A stretch of 64,000 nucleotides of DNA. Source: Thiocapsa sp. KS1. GTDB taxonomy: Bacteria; Pseudomonadota; Gammaproteobacteria; Chromatiales; Chromatiaceae. Positions 26,933 to 36,107 of this stretch are shown here, one piece after another (the stretch's first letter is position 1; every line of letters starts with the position of its first letter). Location of the stretch: positions 3,791,741 to 3,855,740 of the forward strand of contig NZ_LN848257.1 in assembly GCF_001499735.1 (NCBI RefSeq), read 5' to 3'. A model generated the notes under the pieces. That model did not search any database and was not told where the DNA came from. It saw nothing but the letters and a program-made list of their open reading frames with translations. Position numbers and translations under genes: made by a program.

Positions 26933-26948
26933 TGTGTGATATCACACA
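26933..26948. promoter_or_regulatory. 16-bp perfect palindrome upstream of nosZ
   Basis: TGTGTGATATCACACA is a perfect palindrome centred 28-29 bp upstream of the FNR-like box (farther from nosZ). The TGTGA/TCACA halves are CRP-like, but the 2-bp spacing does not fit CRP. The regulator is unknown. Confidence 0.55.
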
Positions 26949-27187
26949 CTTTCGGCTGTGGCGGGAAGGTGGGTGGCGGGTTGGCGGGGCGAGATTGCGG
27001 ACCGACAAAACTCGGAAATCGCGCGTGGCCATTGGTGTCGATCGACGAGAAGGTGCTGGATGCGCGGTCTTCCGAGGGCATTCTCGGTACCGCGCATCCG
27101 TGTCGCTCGGTTGGCGAGTGCAACGAGCGGCTGCGGGTCGCGTCAGTCCGTTGCCTCGTTCTGCGTCTCTTGGGATGTCGCGGCATT

Positions 27188-27601
27188 TCAGTCGCGGCCT
27201 TGTCGGTCGTCGAAGATGCCGTTGCGACCGATCACCAGATTCTCGGCATGACCGCCGGTGAAGGCGGCGACGATACTCATGGTCTCGGTCCCGCCGCGGC
27301 GCACGCAATGGCAGTAGGCGAGATAGGTGCCGCTGAGCGAGGCCATGGCGCTGTGAGCATCGACATCCTTGACCTGAATACAAAGCTCGCGGATGCGGCC
27401 GTCTTCGTCCGTGTCGAGCAGGGTCAAGGTGTGGGCGTCGAGCTCGAGTCCGGTGGTCGGGCAGCTCAAGGTGGCCCGGAGCTTCTGATCCAGCTCGGCG
27501 AGATGACAGACGTCTGCGCCGGTTTCGATGCGGACTTGGTCGAAACCGCCGAGGCGATGGAAACGCCAGCGGAATTCGCGGGTGCGATCGGATTTGGCCA
27601 T
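27188..27601 (-). pseudogene. Internally deleted remnant of a conserved Chromatiaceae-type hypothetical
   Basis: The 137-residue frame starts well (AAGGAG before ATG 27601; FRWRFHRLGGFDQVRIETGA, then LSCPTTGLELD and the EF-hand-like LLDTDEDGRIRE). It resembles the N-terminus of a long (>500 residue) protein family. The next part jumps to a segment of a different character, and the frame closes with GRNGIFDDRQGRD, which looks like a distant internal motif of the same large family. I infer a large internal deletion. The original function is unknown. Confidence 0.5.
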
Positions 27602-27784
27602 TCGATGCTGCTCCTTCGAGTATTGTCCCGTCGGAAACGATGGGCCGCAACGCAAGGGATGCCAATCCGGACCTCTTGGTAGGCGCTTTCTGCCCGGGCT
27701 GCGAAGGCTATTGCGGTCCGGAGCGATGGCGCGTTGGCAAGGGTCGTCGGCCGGCAGCCCTTGCGGCCGGGTTTCGTTCCGGGA

Positions 27785-28651
27785 CTACTCTTGGGGGGCG
27801 AGCCGAGCGGTAGACGCTGTATCTATCTCCGTCACCCGCGCCGTCAGGATGTCGATCAGCCAGGGATGATCGCCGACCAGCGCGCAGGGATGGACACGAA
27901 AGCCCGGATGGTCGCGCTCGACCGAGGTACAGATCTGGGCGATGTCGCCGCCCGGTCCGGCATGTCGTCCGGGCGACAGGAACAACATGGAGAGGATGAC
28001 CGGGGTCGAGATGTCATCCGCGGCGAGCGCGCGCAGACGCTCTTCCAAGAGCGCACCGTTGAAGTCGTACTCCGCTCCGGTGCGTCGCTCCATGACGGCC
28101 TCCCCGAGCTCGACGAGACGGCCGGAGTCGACGGCGAGCCGCTGCGCCAACTGTCGGGCAAGCCAACGCCGAACCTCGGTGACGGCGGGGATGGGCGAGC
28201 CGTGGTCGACCAACAGGATGCGTTGCGGCGTGATGCCCTGTTTGGAGGCGATGTCGTCTATCCGATCCAGGAGGATCGCGACCAGGTCGGGCTCGCCCTC
28301 CGGCAGCGGGCAGAGTGCCCGCGCAATCCGGACCTCGAACGGCCCGAAATCCTCCTGCAGGGCGGCGATGCACTCCGGGACATAGTCGCTGATGGCCCGG
28401 CTCGGGCCGAAGAAGAGCGGGAGGATCAAGAAGCGCCGGGCGTCCTCGTTCAGGCGACGACGCAAAAAGGGCTCGAAGGTGTCTGCCGGTTGCCCTTGCA
28501 GTGCGCTCGGCGGGATTGCGTCCGAGTGCAGCAGCGAGACGGGGTGCACGGTCTCGTCGAGTCGCTTGGCGAGGGCGCTCGCGATCCGCCTAAGGCTCAG
28601 CGTGGCAGCGGCCTTCCTGGAGCCGTTGTCGATTAATAGAATTTCGCGCAC
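27785..28651 (-). CDS. Two-domain CbiX/sirohydrochlorin chelatase-like protein
   Basis: 288-residue cytoplasmic protein built of two CbiX-type chelatase domains (about residues 1-120 and 145-285). These catalyse or descend from metal insertion into sirohydrochlorin. The second domain has the usual HGS-type active site (RILLVDHGSPIPAVTEV). In the first the His is replaced (ILLIDNGSRKAAA). A second conserved region is LPLFFGPSRAISDYVPE in domain 1 and LSMLFLSPGRHAGPGGDI in domain 2. The start is GTG 28651 with GAGG 5 nt upstream; the frame is open much farther but unrelated. No sirohaem or cobalamin genes are adjacent. Confidence 0.8.
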   Translation of the reverse strand: MREILLIDNGSRKAAATLSLRRIASALAKRLDETVHPVSLLHSDAIPPSALQGQPADTFEPFLRRRLNEDARRFLILPLFFGPSRAISDYVPECIAALQEDFGPFEVRIARALCPLPEGEPDLVAILLDRIDDIASKQGITPQRILLVDHGSPIPAVTEVRRWLARQLAQRLAVDSGRLVELGEAVMERRTGAEYDFNGALLEERLRALAADDISTPVILSMLFLSPGRHAGPGGDIAQICTSVERDHPGFRVHPCALVGDHPWLIDILTARVTEIDTASTARLAPQE

Positions 28652-28954
28652 GTTATCCTCATGCCTTTTCGGTTCCCGGGCCAGGTAAGCAAGACATGGG
28701 GCAGCTGAGCCTTCCACCCAAATCCGCGGGTGCGTGGCGACCCGACCGGGCGAGCGCTGGCTGTCGATCGGTGCGGTTTCAGGAACGGATCCCGCAGCTC
28801 CGTAGCAGGTCGGTGTCCGGCGCTTCCCATTGCCCGCGGCTGCTGTACACTCGATGGTACGCGATCGCATCGAGATGAAAGGCGCTCGACATGGCTCGGG
28901 ATGCTCCGCGATCCCGGCCCGGAGCCTCGTTGAAAAACATCTAGGATCAATCCA

Positions 28955-31258
28955 TTGGGAGAATCCGTCAGATCCGATCTGCGGGGCGGGAAGGGCGGCC
29001 GCCGCCGCTGGTTGCTGTCTCCCGCCATCGCCGGCGGCATTGCGCTGATCGTCTATCTCGCGCTCCTGCTCGTCACCACTTGGGTTGCTCAGGAGCGCCT
29101 GAGTCATTCCACCAAGGCCCGTCATGCACTCGATGCTCGGCTCCACGCCAACGCCTTAGGCTATTTCTATGCCGAGCGCCTCGGCGATATGGCGAATCTT
29201 CGTCGTGATCAGGTGATTCAGTCCTTCTTCGTGAATCGCGATCTCGGCATGTCGATGAAGTACGGCCTGCATACCAGCCTGGTTGCGGTTCGAGACACCC
29301 TGGTCGAGCGCGTCGGCGAGAAGCGCGTGGATTCGGCCCCGTTCTTCGATCGGATCGCCCTGTTCGATGCCGACGGGACAATCCTTGTCGATACGGCGGC
29401 CGACCCCCCGGCGACGGATCGGTGGGCACCTCTGGATTCGGGTCTCCCGACCCATGTCCGACTGGTCGTCGATGCGCCGCAGCACCCCGACGCCATCTTG
29501 GTCGAGGCCCCGGTCGTGATGTCGGGGCGTGGACGCGGGACGTTGGTCGCCTGGATCAACGAGCGGACTGCCTTGGCCGCTCTGGTCGGGCTCGATCCCG
29601 GGAGCGGTGGCGGCGCTCGTTATCGATTGCTGCGCTCGGCAGCGGAGGTCGCCGACATCGAGAGCGCGGTCGGAGCGCCGATCGAGGTGTCGGGAACACC
29701 CTTCTTTCTGGTCGGTCTCGAGCGTGCCTCGCTCGACGAGCGCCTTCTGACATCGCGCTGGTTCTTGTTCGCTCTTATCCTGTTGGCCGTGGCGCTGTTG
29801 GCCGGCGGTTGGATGCTTCTCGGGGCGCAGCGGCAGAATCTCGTATTGCAGACTCGGATGGATGTCGCGCGACTCCAGCGGCGCAAGCTCAGCGAGCACA
29901 ACGAGCGCTTGCGCGAAGAGATCAAGAAGCGGCAGGAGTACGAGCGCCGCCTGATCTACCAGGCCAATTACGATTCCCTGACGGGCCTTCCCAACCGGAC
30001 CTTGGCGATGGATCGACTCGAGCAGAGCCTGATGATCACCGCACGCGAGGATCATCGCGTGTTGGTCTTTTATATGGATCTCGACCACTTCAAGCGGGTC
30101 AACGACAGCCTCGGCCACGCCGCCGGGGACGAGGTCCTGGTCCAGACGGCCGAGCGGGTGAGTACCCGCGTGTCCGCGGGCGATACCTTGGCGCGTCTTG
30201 CAGCCGACGAGTTTCTCATCATCTATCCCGACCTTCGCGATCCTGTCGATGCGGCCTCGCGTGCGCAGGCGCTGCTCGGCCTCTTCGCGGCGCCCTTCTC
30301 GATCGAGGGTCGGGAGCTTTTCCTGACGGTGAGTTTGGGTATCGCCATCAGTCCGTGTGACGGAAAGACCGCGGAGGATCTACTCAAGAATGCGGACCTG
30401 GCGATGAAGGAGGCCAAGGACAACGGGCGGGCTCGCTACAGCTTCTATGTCCCCGGGCTCGACGTGCAGATCCGCGAGCGGTTGTCGATGGCGAACCTCC
30501 TTCGGCATGCCGCCGAGCGCGGGGAGCTCGCTCTCCTCTACCAACCCTTGATCGATCTGCGTAGCGGACGCGTCGTTGCAGCGGAGGCGCTGCTGCGTTG
30601 GACCAGTGAGGAGCTCGGCGCCGTTTCACCGGACCTTCTCGTCCCGGTCGCCGAAGACGCCGGATTGATCCAACAGATCGGTGGCTGGGTCCTGGAGCGC
30701 GCCTGCGCAGCGGCGGCGCGGTGGCAGTCGATCGCGCCGTGCCGGGTCGCCGTGAACGTGTCGTCCTTGCAGCTCCAAGCACCGGAGATCTTCTCGGAGC
30801 AGGTGGATCTGGCGCTGAGCCGTTCGGGGTTGCGCTCAAGTCTGCTGGAGCTGGAGATTACGGAAGGGGTATTGCTGCGTGACCGCCCCACGATCGGTGC
30901 CCTGCTGGCAGATCTGGATCGCCGGGGGATTCGGTTGTCGCTGGACGATTTCGGGACCGGCTACTCGGCACTGAGCTATCTGAGGCGGTTTCCGTTCCAT
31001 GTCCTCAAAATCGACCGGAGCTTCATCGCGGGCATACCCGACAACCAGGAGGATACGGAGCTGACGCGCGCCATCATCGCAATGGCCCAAGCGCTCGGCC
31101 TGAGTGTGCTTGCGGAGGGCGTCGAACGGCCCGGGCAGCGCGATTTCCTGGTCGAGCAGGGCTGCGACCTCGCCCAGGGTTATCTGTTTAGCCGCCCGGT
31201 CGACGGTGATGCGCTGGGGGCAATGCTGGGAGCCAATGTGAAGGGCTATCGATCCTGA
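28955..31258 (+). CDS. Membrane GGDEF-EAL protein, predicted c-di-GMP phosphodiesterase
   Basis: 767-residue inner-membrane sensor. TM1 is near residues 22-45, then a ~220-residue periplasmic sensing region, TM2 near 268-290 and a coiled-coil linker. The GGDEF domain from about residue 332 has AADEF in place of GGDEF, so cyclase activity is probably lost. The EAL domain keeps its catalytic set (EALLRW, NVSSLQ, ELEITEG, DDFGTGYS, KIDRSFI, AEGVER, QGYLFSRP). It should therefore hydrolyse c-di-GMP. The only available start in frame is a TTG at 28955, between an in-frame stop at 28931 and conserved sequence. Monocistronic, divergent from the CbiX-like gene. Confidence 0.88.
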   Translation: MGESVRSDLRGGKGGRRRWLLSPAIAGGIALIVYLALLLVTTWVAQERLSHSTKARHALDARLHANALGYFYAERLGDMANLRRDQVIQSFFVNRDLGMSMKYGLHTSLVAVRDTLVERVGEKRVDSAPFFDRIALFDADGTILVDTAADPPATDRWAPLDSGLPTHVRLVVDAPQHPDAILVEAPVVMSGRGRGTLVAWINERTALAALVGLDPGSGGGARYRLLRSAAEVADIESAVGAPIEVSGTPFFLVGLERASLDERLLTSRWFLFALILLAVALLAGGWMLLGAQRQNLVLQTRMDVARLQRRKLSEHNERLREEIKKRQEYERRLIYQANYDSLTGLPNRTLAMDRLEQSLMITAREDHRVLVFYMDLDHFKRVNDSLGHAAGDEVLVQTAERVSTRVSAGDTLARLAADEFLIIYPDLRDPVDAASRAQALLGLFAAPFSIEGRELFLTVSLGIAISPCDGKTAEDLLKNADLAMKEAKDNGRARYSFYVPGLDVQIRERLSMANLLRHAAERGELALLYQPLIDLRSGRVVAAEALLRWTSEELGAVSPDLLVPVAEDAGLIQQIGGWVLERACAAAARWQSIAPCRVAVNVSSLQLQAPEIFSEQVDLALSRSGLRSSLLELEITEGVLLRDRPTIGALLADLDRRGIRLSLDDFGTGYSALSYLRRFPFHVLKIDRSFIAGIPDNQEDTELTRAIIAMAQALGLSVLAEGVERPGQRDFLVEQGCDLAQGYLFSRPVDGDALGAMLGANVKGYRS

Positions 31259-31312
31259 CTGAGTATCGCGGGCGGGCACGCTTTTGATCGACGCCTCGTG
31301 TGTCGGTTCAAC

Positions 31313-32065
31313 TCAGTGTCCACGCAGAACGAATTGCTCAAAGGATGCGGGGTCGATAGATGCTGCGAGTTGTGCGAGCGGGATTGCGGGCGCAGGGAGG
31401 AGAGGATCCAGTGCGTGTCGAGTCTCGCAGGCCTGAACGGCATATTGCCGCACGCCCTGTTGCGCGAGCGTGGCGGCGAGTGTTGCGAGATCGAGCGCGG
31501 TCCACTGCGGCATGACGGTGGTGCGGACCTCGAGCGCAACACCCGAGGCTTGGATCAACGACAAGCTCTCCCAGGCCGCCTCGCCGGATTGCGGGACGCC
31601 CGTAATGGCCGGATAGCCCTCGGGCAGCGCCTTGATGTCGAGGGCCACCCAGTCCAGGAGCGGTAAGAGGCGTGCCAAGCGTTTCGGCGCGGGCCCCGCG
31701 GTGTGCAGGCCGACCTTGAACCCGAGCTCATGGACCTCGGTCATGGCTGCGGGCAGCGCGCACTGGAGGGTCGGCTCGCCGCCGCTGAAGACGACGGCGT
31801 CGAGCAGCCCGCGGCGACGCTCGAGGAAGTCACGGATCTGCGACCATGCGATAACCGGCGTGGCGCTCGGGTCGATCAAGGCGCCGTTCTGGCAGTAACG
31901 ACAGCGCCAAGGACAGCCTTGGAGGAAGACGACCGCGGCGAGCTCGCCGGGGTAGTCGATCGTCGTCAGCGGCACGAAGCCGCCGATCCGCAAGTGCTGC
32001 GCGTCCGCCGCGTCCGCGAAGGCCGGCGGATCGACGTCGCTCGGCCGGGGCGCTTGTCGAGACAT
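31313..32065 (-). CDS. nrdG: Anaerobic ribonucleotide reductase activase
   Basis: 250-residue cytoplasmic radical SAM protein that generates the glycyl radical on class III ribonucleotide reductase. The 4Fe-4S/SAM motif is CPWRCRYCQN (CxxxCxxC) near residue 54, preceded by GFVPLTTIDYPGELAAVVFLQG and followed by the FSGGEPTLQ SAM-binding GGE motif. This is the longer NrdG type (as in many proteobacteria) rather than the ~155-residue E. coli form. It is the last gene of the nrdD - glycyl tail - nrdG operon. Confidence 0.92.
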   Translation of the reverse strand: MSRQAPRPSDVDPPAFADAADAQHLRIGGFVPLTTIDYPGELAAVVFLQGCPWRCRYCQNGALIDPSATPVIAWSQIRDFLERRRGLLDAVVFSGGEPTLQCALPAAMTEVHELGFKVGLHTAGPAPKRLARLLPLLDWVALDIKALPEGYPAITGVPQSGEAAWESLSLIQASGVALEVRTTVMPQWTALDLATLAATLAQQGVRQYAVQACETRHALDPLLPAPAIPLAQLAASIDPASFEQFVLRGH

Positions 32066-32104
32066 GGGTGCGGCGCTTCGATCGGCTCGATTCGGCTCTT
32101 AGAC

Positions 32105-32296
32105 CTAGGCGGCGGCGCGGCGCTCTTGGCGGATCGCCGATCCGTTGGGTGTTTCGGTGAAGTAGCAGCGCTCGGCGTGCTCGGCGCGCTTGCCGGCGTT
32201 GAAGGCCGAGACCGGGCGGTGATAGCCCATGACGCGGGTCCAGACCTCGCAACGGGTGCGTTCTTCGGTCTTCAGCTCGATGGTTTGGTTGGTCAT
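32105..32296 (-). CDS. Separate glycyl-radical C-terminal piece of class III ribonucleotide reductase
   Basis: 63-residue protein whose RCEVWTRVMGYHRPVSAFN and GKRAEHAER match the extreme C-terminus of NrdD (RVCGYLG...NAGKQEEVKRR in E. coli). The Gly of RVMGY is therefore the expected radical residue. It lies in the same reading frame as nrdD. Only one stop codon (TAG, 32387-32389) and 30 sense codons lie between them. It has its own ATG and an AGGAG ribosome site 7 nt before it, so separate translation is the simplest reading. Readthrough of the amber codon is possible. Confidence 0.85.
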   Translation of the reverse strand: MTNQTIELKTEERTRCEVWTRVMGYHRPVSAFNAGKRAEHAERCYFTETPNGSAIRQERRAAA

Positions 32297-32386
32297 GGTC
32301 TCGCTCCTGATGTCGTTTCGGGTGAATGTGGATTGTTTGTCGGTTTGTCGAGCGGTCGGGCGTTTGGCGGTGACCCTGCGCTCGAC

Positions 32387-34426
32387 CTAGGCCGCTGTCT
32401 CTTCGAGTGCCGCGGTCTTGCGTGCGATCAGCTCGCGGTCGCAGACCGGGCAGAATTCGTGCTCGCCCGCGATGTAGCCGTGTTTGGGGCAGATCGAGAA
32501 CACCGGCGTCACCGTGATGTAGGGCTGACGGAAGTTCTCCAGCGCCCGCCGGACCAACCGCTTGCAGGCGTCGGTCGTGGAGATCTGCTCGTTCATATAG
32601 AGGTGCAGCACCGTGCCGCCCGTGTATTTGGTCTGCAGCGCCTCCTGCATGGCGAGCGCCTCGAAGGGGTCGTCCGTATAGCCCACCGGCAGCTGGGAGC
32701 TGTTGGTGTAGTAGGGCGTCTCGGGCGTGCCTGCCTGGAGGATGTCCGGGAAGCGCTTCTTGTCCTCGCGCGCGAAGCGGTAGGTCGTGCCCTCAGCGGG
32801 TGTGGCCTCCAGGTTGTACATGCTGCCGGTCGACTCCTGAAACTCGACCATCCGCGCGCGGACATGATCCAGGATCCGGCAGGCCATGGCGTGGCCTCGG
32901 GCGGTCGTGATGTCTTCGGCATCGTCGGTGAAGTTGCGGATCAGCTCGTTGATCCCGTTCACGCCGATCGTCGAGAAATGGTTGCGCAGGGTGCCCAAAT
33001 ACCGCTTGGTGTAGGGGAAGAGCCCGGCATCCATGTGGCGCTGGATGACCTTGCGCTTGATCTCGAGACTGTTGCGCGCGAGGTTCAGGAGCGCGTCGAG
33101 CCGCGCCAGCAGACCGGACTCGTCGCCGCGATGGGTGTATCCGAGCCGCGCACAGTTGATGGTCACGACGCCGAGCGAGCCAGTCTGCTCGGCCGAGCCG
33201 AAGAGCCCGTTGCCGCGCTTCAGAAGCTCGCGCAGATCCAGCTGAAGCCGGCAGCACATGGAGCGCACCATGTTCGGCGAAAGCTCGGAGTTCAGGAAGT
33301 TCTGGAAGTAGGGAAGGCCATACTTCGCCGTCATCTCGAACAGGTGCTCCGCGTTCTCGCTGTCCCACGGGAAATCGGAGGTGATGTTGTAGGTCGGGAT
33401 CGGGAAGGTGAAGATCCGACCCTTGGCATCGCCCTCGGTCATCACCTCGATATAGGCCCGATTGATCAGGTCCATCTCGGCCTGGAGATCGCCGTAGGTG
33501 AAGGGTTGCTCCACGCCCGCGATCACCGGCACCTGCTCGCGCAGATCCTCGGGGCAGACCCAGTCGAAGGTCAGATTCGTAAAGGGTGTCTGGCAGCCCC
33601 AGCGCGACGGCACATTCAGGTTGTAGATCAGCTCCTGGATCGCCTGTTTGACGTGCGGATAATCCAGCCCGTCGACGCGTACGAAGGGCGCCATGTAGGT
33701 ATCGAAGCTCGAAAACGCCTGTGCGCCGGCCCACTCGTTCTGCAGCGTACCGAGAAAGTTGACGATCTGGCCGATCGCCGAGGACATGTGCTTGGGCGGA
33801 CCGGCTTCGACCTTGCCCGGAACCCCGTTCAGCCCCTCGTTGAGCAGGGTGCGCAGCGACCAGCCGGCGCAGTAGCCCGAGAGCATGTCCAGATCGTGGA
33901 TATGGATGTCGCCGTCGCGATGCGCTTGGCCGATCTCGGGCGGATAGACGTGGCTCAACCAGTAGTTGGCGATCATCTTGCCCGAGGTGTTGAGGATCAG
34001 GCCGCCGAGCGAGTAGCCCTGATTGGCATTGGCCGCGACGCGCCAGTCAGAGCGGTCGAGATACTCGTTGATGGAGCCGCCGACATCGACCAGCGTGCGA
34101 TGCTCGTCGCGCAGTTTCTTGTGCTGCTCGCGATAGACGATGTAGCTGCGGGCGGTCTCGAAATGGTTGGCGCTGATCAGCGTCTGCTCGACGACATCCT
34201 GGATGCCTTCGATGTCGGGCAGGCGGTCGGCCCCGTAGCGATGGGCCAGCACCTTGACCACCTGTGCGGTCAGCAGACTCGCCTCGGGCGTGCCGAACTC
34301 ACCGCTCGCCTGTCCGGCGCGTTGAATCGCGGATTCGATCTTGGAGGCATCGAAACGCACCTCGACACCGTCGCGCTTGCGGATCCGCAAGGGCAGGGTC
34401 GACAGGCTGTTGTGCTGGTGTCCCAT
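32387..34426 (-). CDS. nrdD: Anaerobic (class III) ribonucleoside-triphosphate reductase, catalytic part lacking the radical loop
   Basis: 679-residue cytoplasmic enzyme making dNTPs without oxygen. An N-terminal ATP-cone (RIRKRDGVEVRFDASKIESAI, residues 14-100) is followed by the ten-stranded barrel. Catalytic Cys candidates lie in SRWGCQTPF, and NCARLGYTHRG is conserved. The C-terminus ends with zinc-site residues (CPKHGYIAGEHEFCPVCD) and a short tail. It stops before the glycyl-radical motif, which is encoded by the next small gene in the same frame. Two NrdR boxes 31 bp apart sit just upstream. Confidence 0.94.
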   Translation of the reverse strand: MGHQHNSLSTLPLRIRKRDGVEVRFDASKIESAIQRAGQASGEFGTPEASLLTAQVVKVLAHRYGADRLPDIEGIQDVVEQTLISANHFETARSYIVYREQHKKLRDEHRTLVDVGGSINEYLDRSDWRVAANANQGYSLGGLILNTSGKMIANYWLSHVYPPEIGQAHRDGDIHIHDLDMLSGYCAGWSLRTLLNEGLNGVPGKVEAGPPKHMSSAIGQIVNFLGTLQNEWAGAQAFSSFDTYMAPFVRVDGLDYPHVKQAIQELIYNLNVPSRWGCQTPFTNLTFDWVCPEDLREQVPVIAGVEQPFTYGDLQAEMDLINRAYIEVMTEGDAKGRIFTFPIPTYNITSDFPWDSENAEHLFEMTAKYGLPYFQNFLNSELSPNMVRSMCCRLQLDLRELLKRGNGLFGSAEQTGSLGVVTINCARLGYTHRGDESGLLARLDALLNLARNSLEIKRKVIQRHMDAGLFPYTKRYLGTLRNHFSTIGVNGINELIRNFTDDAEDITTARGHAMACRILDHVRARMVEFQESTGSMYNLEATPAEGTTYRFAREDKKRFPDILQAGTPETPYYTNSSQLPVGYTDDPFEALAMQEALQTKYTGGTVLHLYMNEQISTTDACKRLVRRALENFRQPYITVTPVFSICPKHGYIAGEHEFCPVCDRELIARKTAALEETAA

Positions 34427-34447
34427 GGAGGCGTCTCTTGTGTGTTG

Positions 34448-34494
34448 CCACTATATCTTGTGGTGTGGACTATAACGCCAACTAGATGCTGTGT
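34448..34494 (-). promoter_or_regulatory. Tandem NrdR boxes upstream of nrdD
   Basis: Box 1 is CCACTATATCTTGTGG (34448-34463), close to the consensus acaCwATATwTWGtgt. Box 2 is CAACTAGATGCTGTGT (34479-34494). Their starts are 31 bp apart, three helical turns, which is the classic NrdR arrangement. They lie 22-68 bp before the nrdD start, so dATP/ATP-loaded NrdR should repress the operon. Confidence 0.8.
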
Positions 34495-34721
34495 TGAAGA
34501 GTTTGGCGGGAAGTTGACCGGCGTCAACCCGGGCGCATTCTTCGGTTGCGCTTCGACAGCGCCTGCCATGCGCGTATGGACCGATCGGTTGCTTGACACC
34601 CGGGCAGCGAAACCGGACGATGCAGTGCTGCTCGGCCGGCCGCACGACGGCCGGGGGTTGTGGATGGCCTCTCCTCACCCCATCAACCGGATCTGATGCG
34701 CGATCGCGCCCCCTCGCTCTC

Positions 34722-36107
34722 ATGCCTTCAATGCCCCGCAAGCTGTTTATCGAGACCCACGGCTGCCAGATGAACGAATATGACTCCGCTCGCATGGCGG
34801 ACGTCTTGCTCGCATCTGCGGGTCTGGTGCTGACGGACCGGGCCGAGGACGCCGATGTCCTGCTTCTCAACACCTGCTCGATCCGCGAGAAGGCGCAGGA
34901 GAAGGTCTTCTCCCAGCTCGGTCGTTGGCGGGCGTTGAAGCTCGAGAATCCTGACCTGGTAATCGGTGTGGGAGGATGCGTCGCGAGTCAAGAAGGCGAA
35001 GCCATCCGTGCGCGTGCACCCTATGTCGATATCGTGTTCGGCCCCCAGACGCTGCACCGGTTGCCCGAGATGCTCGAGAATCTCGGGGAGCGACACATGC
35101 CCCAGGTGGATGTGTCCTTCCCCGAGATCGAGAAATTCGATCGTCTGCCGACGCCCAGGGCCGAGGGGCCGACCGCCTTCGTGTCCGTGATGGAGGGTTG
35201 CTCCAAGTACTGCACCTACTGCGTCGTGCCCTACACCCGCGGGGAAGAGATCAGCCGGCCCTTCGACGACGTCATCGCGGAGGTCGCCGCCCTGGCCGAG
35301 CAGGGCGTACGCGAGGTCACCCTGCTCGGGCAGAACGTCAATGCCTATCGGGGCGCTTTTGCCGACGAGGCCGGCGCGGGGGAAACCGCGGATCTTGCCC
35401 TGCTGATCCGCTATGTCGCCGCGATCGACGGGATCGACCGCATCCGCTTCACCACCAGCCATCCGGTGGAGTTTTCGGACAGCTTGATCGATGTCTATGC
35501 CGACGTGCCCGAGCTCGTCGGCTTCGTGCACCTGCCGGTGCAATCCGGGTCGGATCGCATCCTCGCCGCCATGAAGCGCGGGCATACGGCGCTGGAGTAC
35601 CGCTCCAAGATCCGCCGGCTGCGCCAAGCGCGGCCCGGGATCGGCATCTCAAGCGATTTCATCGTGGGTTTTCCGGGCGAGACCGAGAGCGACTTTGCGG
35701 CGACCATGGATCTGATCGAGGAGGTCGGCTTCGATCAGAGCTTCAGCTTCATCTACAGCCGGCGTCCCGGCACACCGGCGGCCGACTATCCGGACGCGGT
35801 GCCGCTTGCCGAGAAGAAGGCACGTCTGGAACGGCTTCAGGCGCGGATCAACGACAATGCCCGGCACTACAGCGAAGCGATGGTCGGCACCCTTCAGCGG
35901 ATCCTGGTCGAGCGGCCGTCGCGCAAGGATCCGTTCCGGCTCGCCGGTCGGACCGAGAACAATCGTGTCGTCAACTTCGCCGGCGCGCCCGCGCTGATCG
36001 GCGATTTCGTCGACATCGAGATCACCGAGGCACTCCCCAACTCGCTACGTGGCCGTCTCGTCGCCGCCGCGCCGGCGCGGATGGCCACGAGCGGAATCGA
36101 CGCTTGA
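34722..36107 (+). CDS. miaB: tRNA-2-methylthio-N6-dimethylallyladenosine synthase
   Basis: 461-residue cytoplasmic methylthiotransferase that adds the 2-methylthio group to i6A37 of tRNAs reading UNN codons. The N-terminal cluster domain has [21 protein letters not shown] and GGCVASQEG. The radical SAM domain has [18 protein letters not shown]. Further motifs are [20 protein letters not shown] and [11 protein letters not shown]. The C-terminal TRAM domain ends near [12 protein letters not shown] 34722 ([14 protein letters not shown]) and 34731 are both possible; upstream frame sequence is unrelated. It starts the miaB-phoH-ybeY-corC block, whose genes overlap. Confidence 0.95.
   Translation: MPSMPRKLFIETHGCQMNEYDSARMADVLLASAGLVLTDRAEDADVLLLNTCSIREKAQEKVFSQLGRWRALKLENPDLVIGVGGCVASQEGEAIRARAPYVDIVFGPQTLHRLPEMLENLGERHMPQVDVSFPEIEKFDRLPTPRAEGPTAFVSVMEGCSKYCTYCVVPYTRGEEISRPFDDVIAEVAALAEQGVREVTLLGQNVNAYRGAFADEAGAGETADLALLIRYVAAIDGIDRIRFTTSHPVEFSDSLIDVYADVPELVGFVHLPVQSGSDRILAAMKRGHTALEYRSKIRRLRQARPGIGISSDFIVGFPGETESDFAATMDLIEEVGFDQSFSFIYSRRPGTPAADYPDAVPLAEKKARLERLQARINDNARHYSEAMVGTLQRILVERPSRKDPFRLAGRTENNRVVNFAGAPALIGDFVDIEITEALPNSLRGRLVAAAPARMATSGIDA

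Larger units (their letters stand above)
26822..27187. other. Regulatory region upstream of nosZ
   Basis: About 366 bp between nosZ and the decayed gene upstream. It holds the two operator-like sites listed separately. No extra gene is supported. Confidence 0.5.

Noticed and set aside
26933..26948. Calling the palindrome before nosZ a CRP site
   Set aside because: CRP halves require 6 bp between TGTGA and TCACA; here there are 2.
31703..34696. A plus-strand open frame of about 1000 codons antisense to nrdD and nrdG
   Set aside because: It mirrors the codon structure of the recognised minus-strand genes, and its translation is low-complexity Leu/Gly/Asp/Arg sequence with no motif. Long antisense frames are expected in GC-rich DNA.
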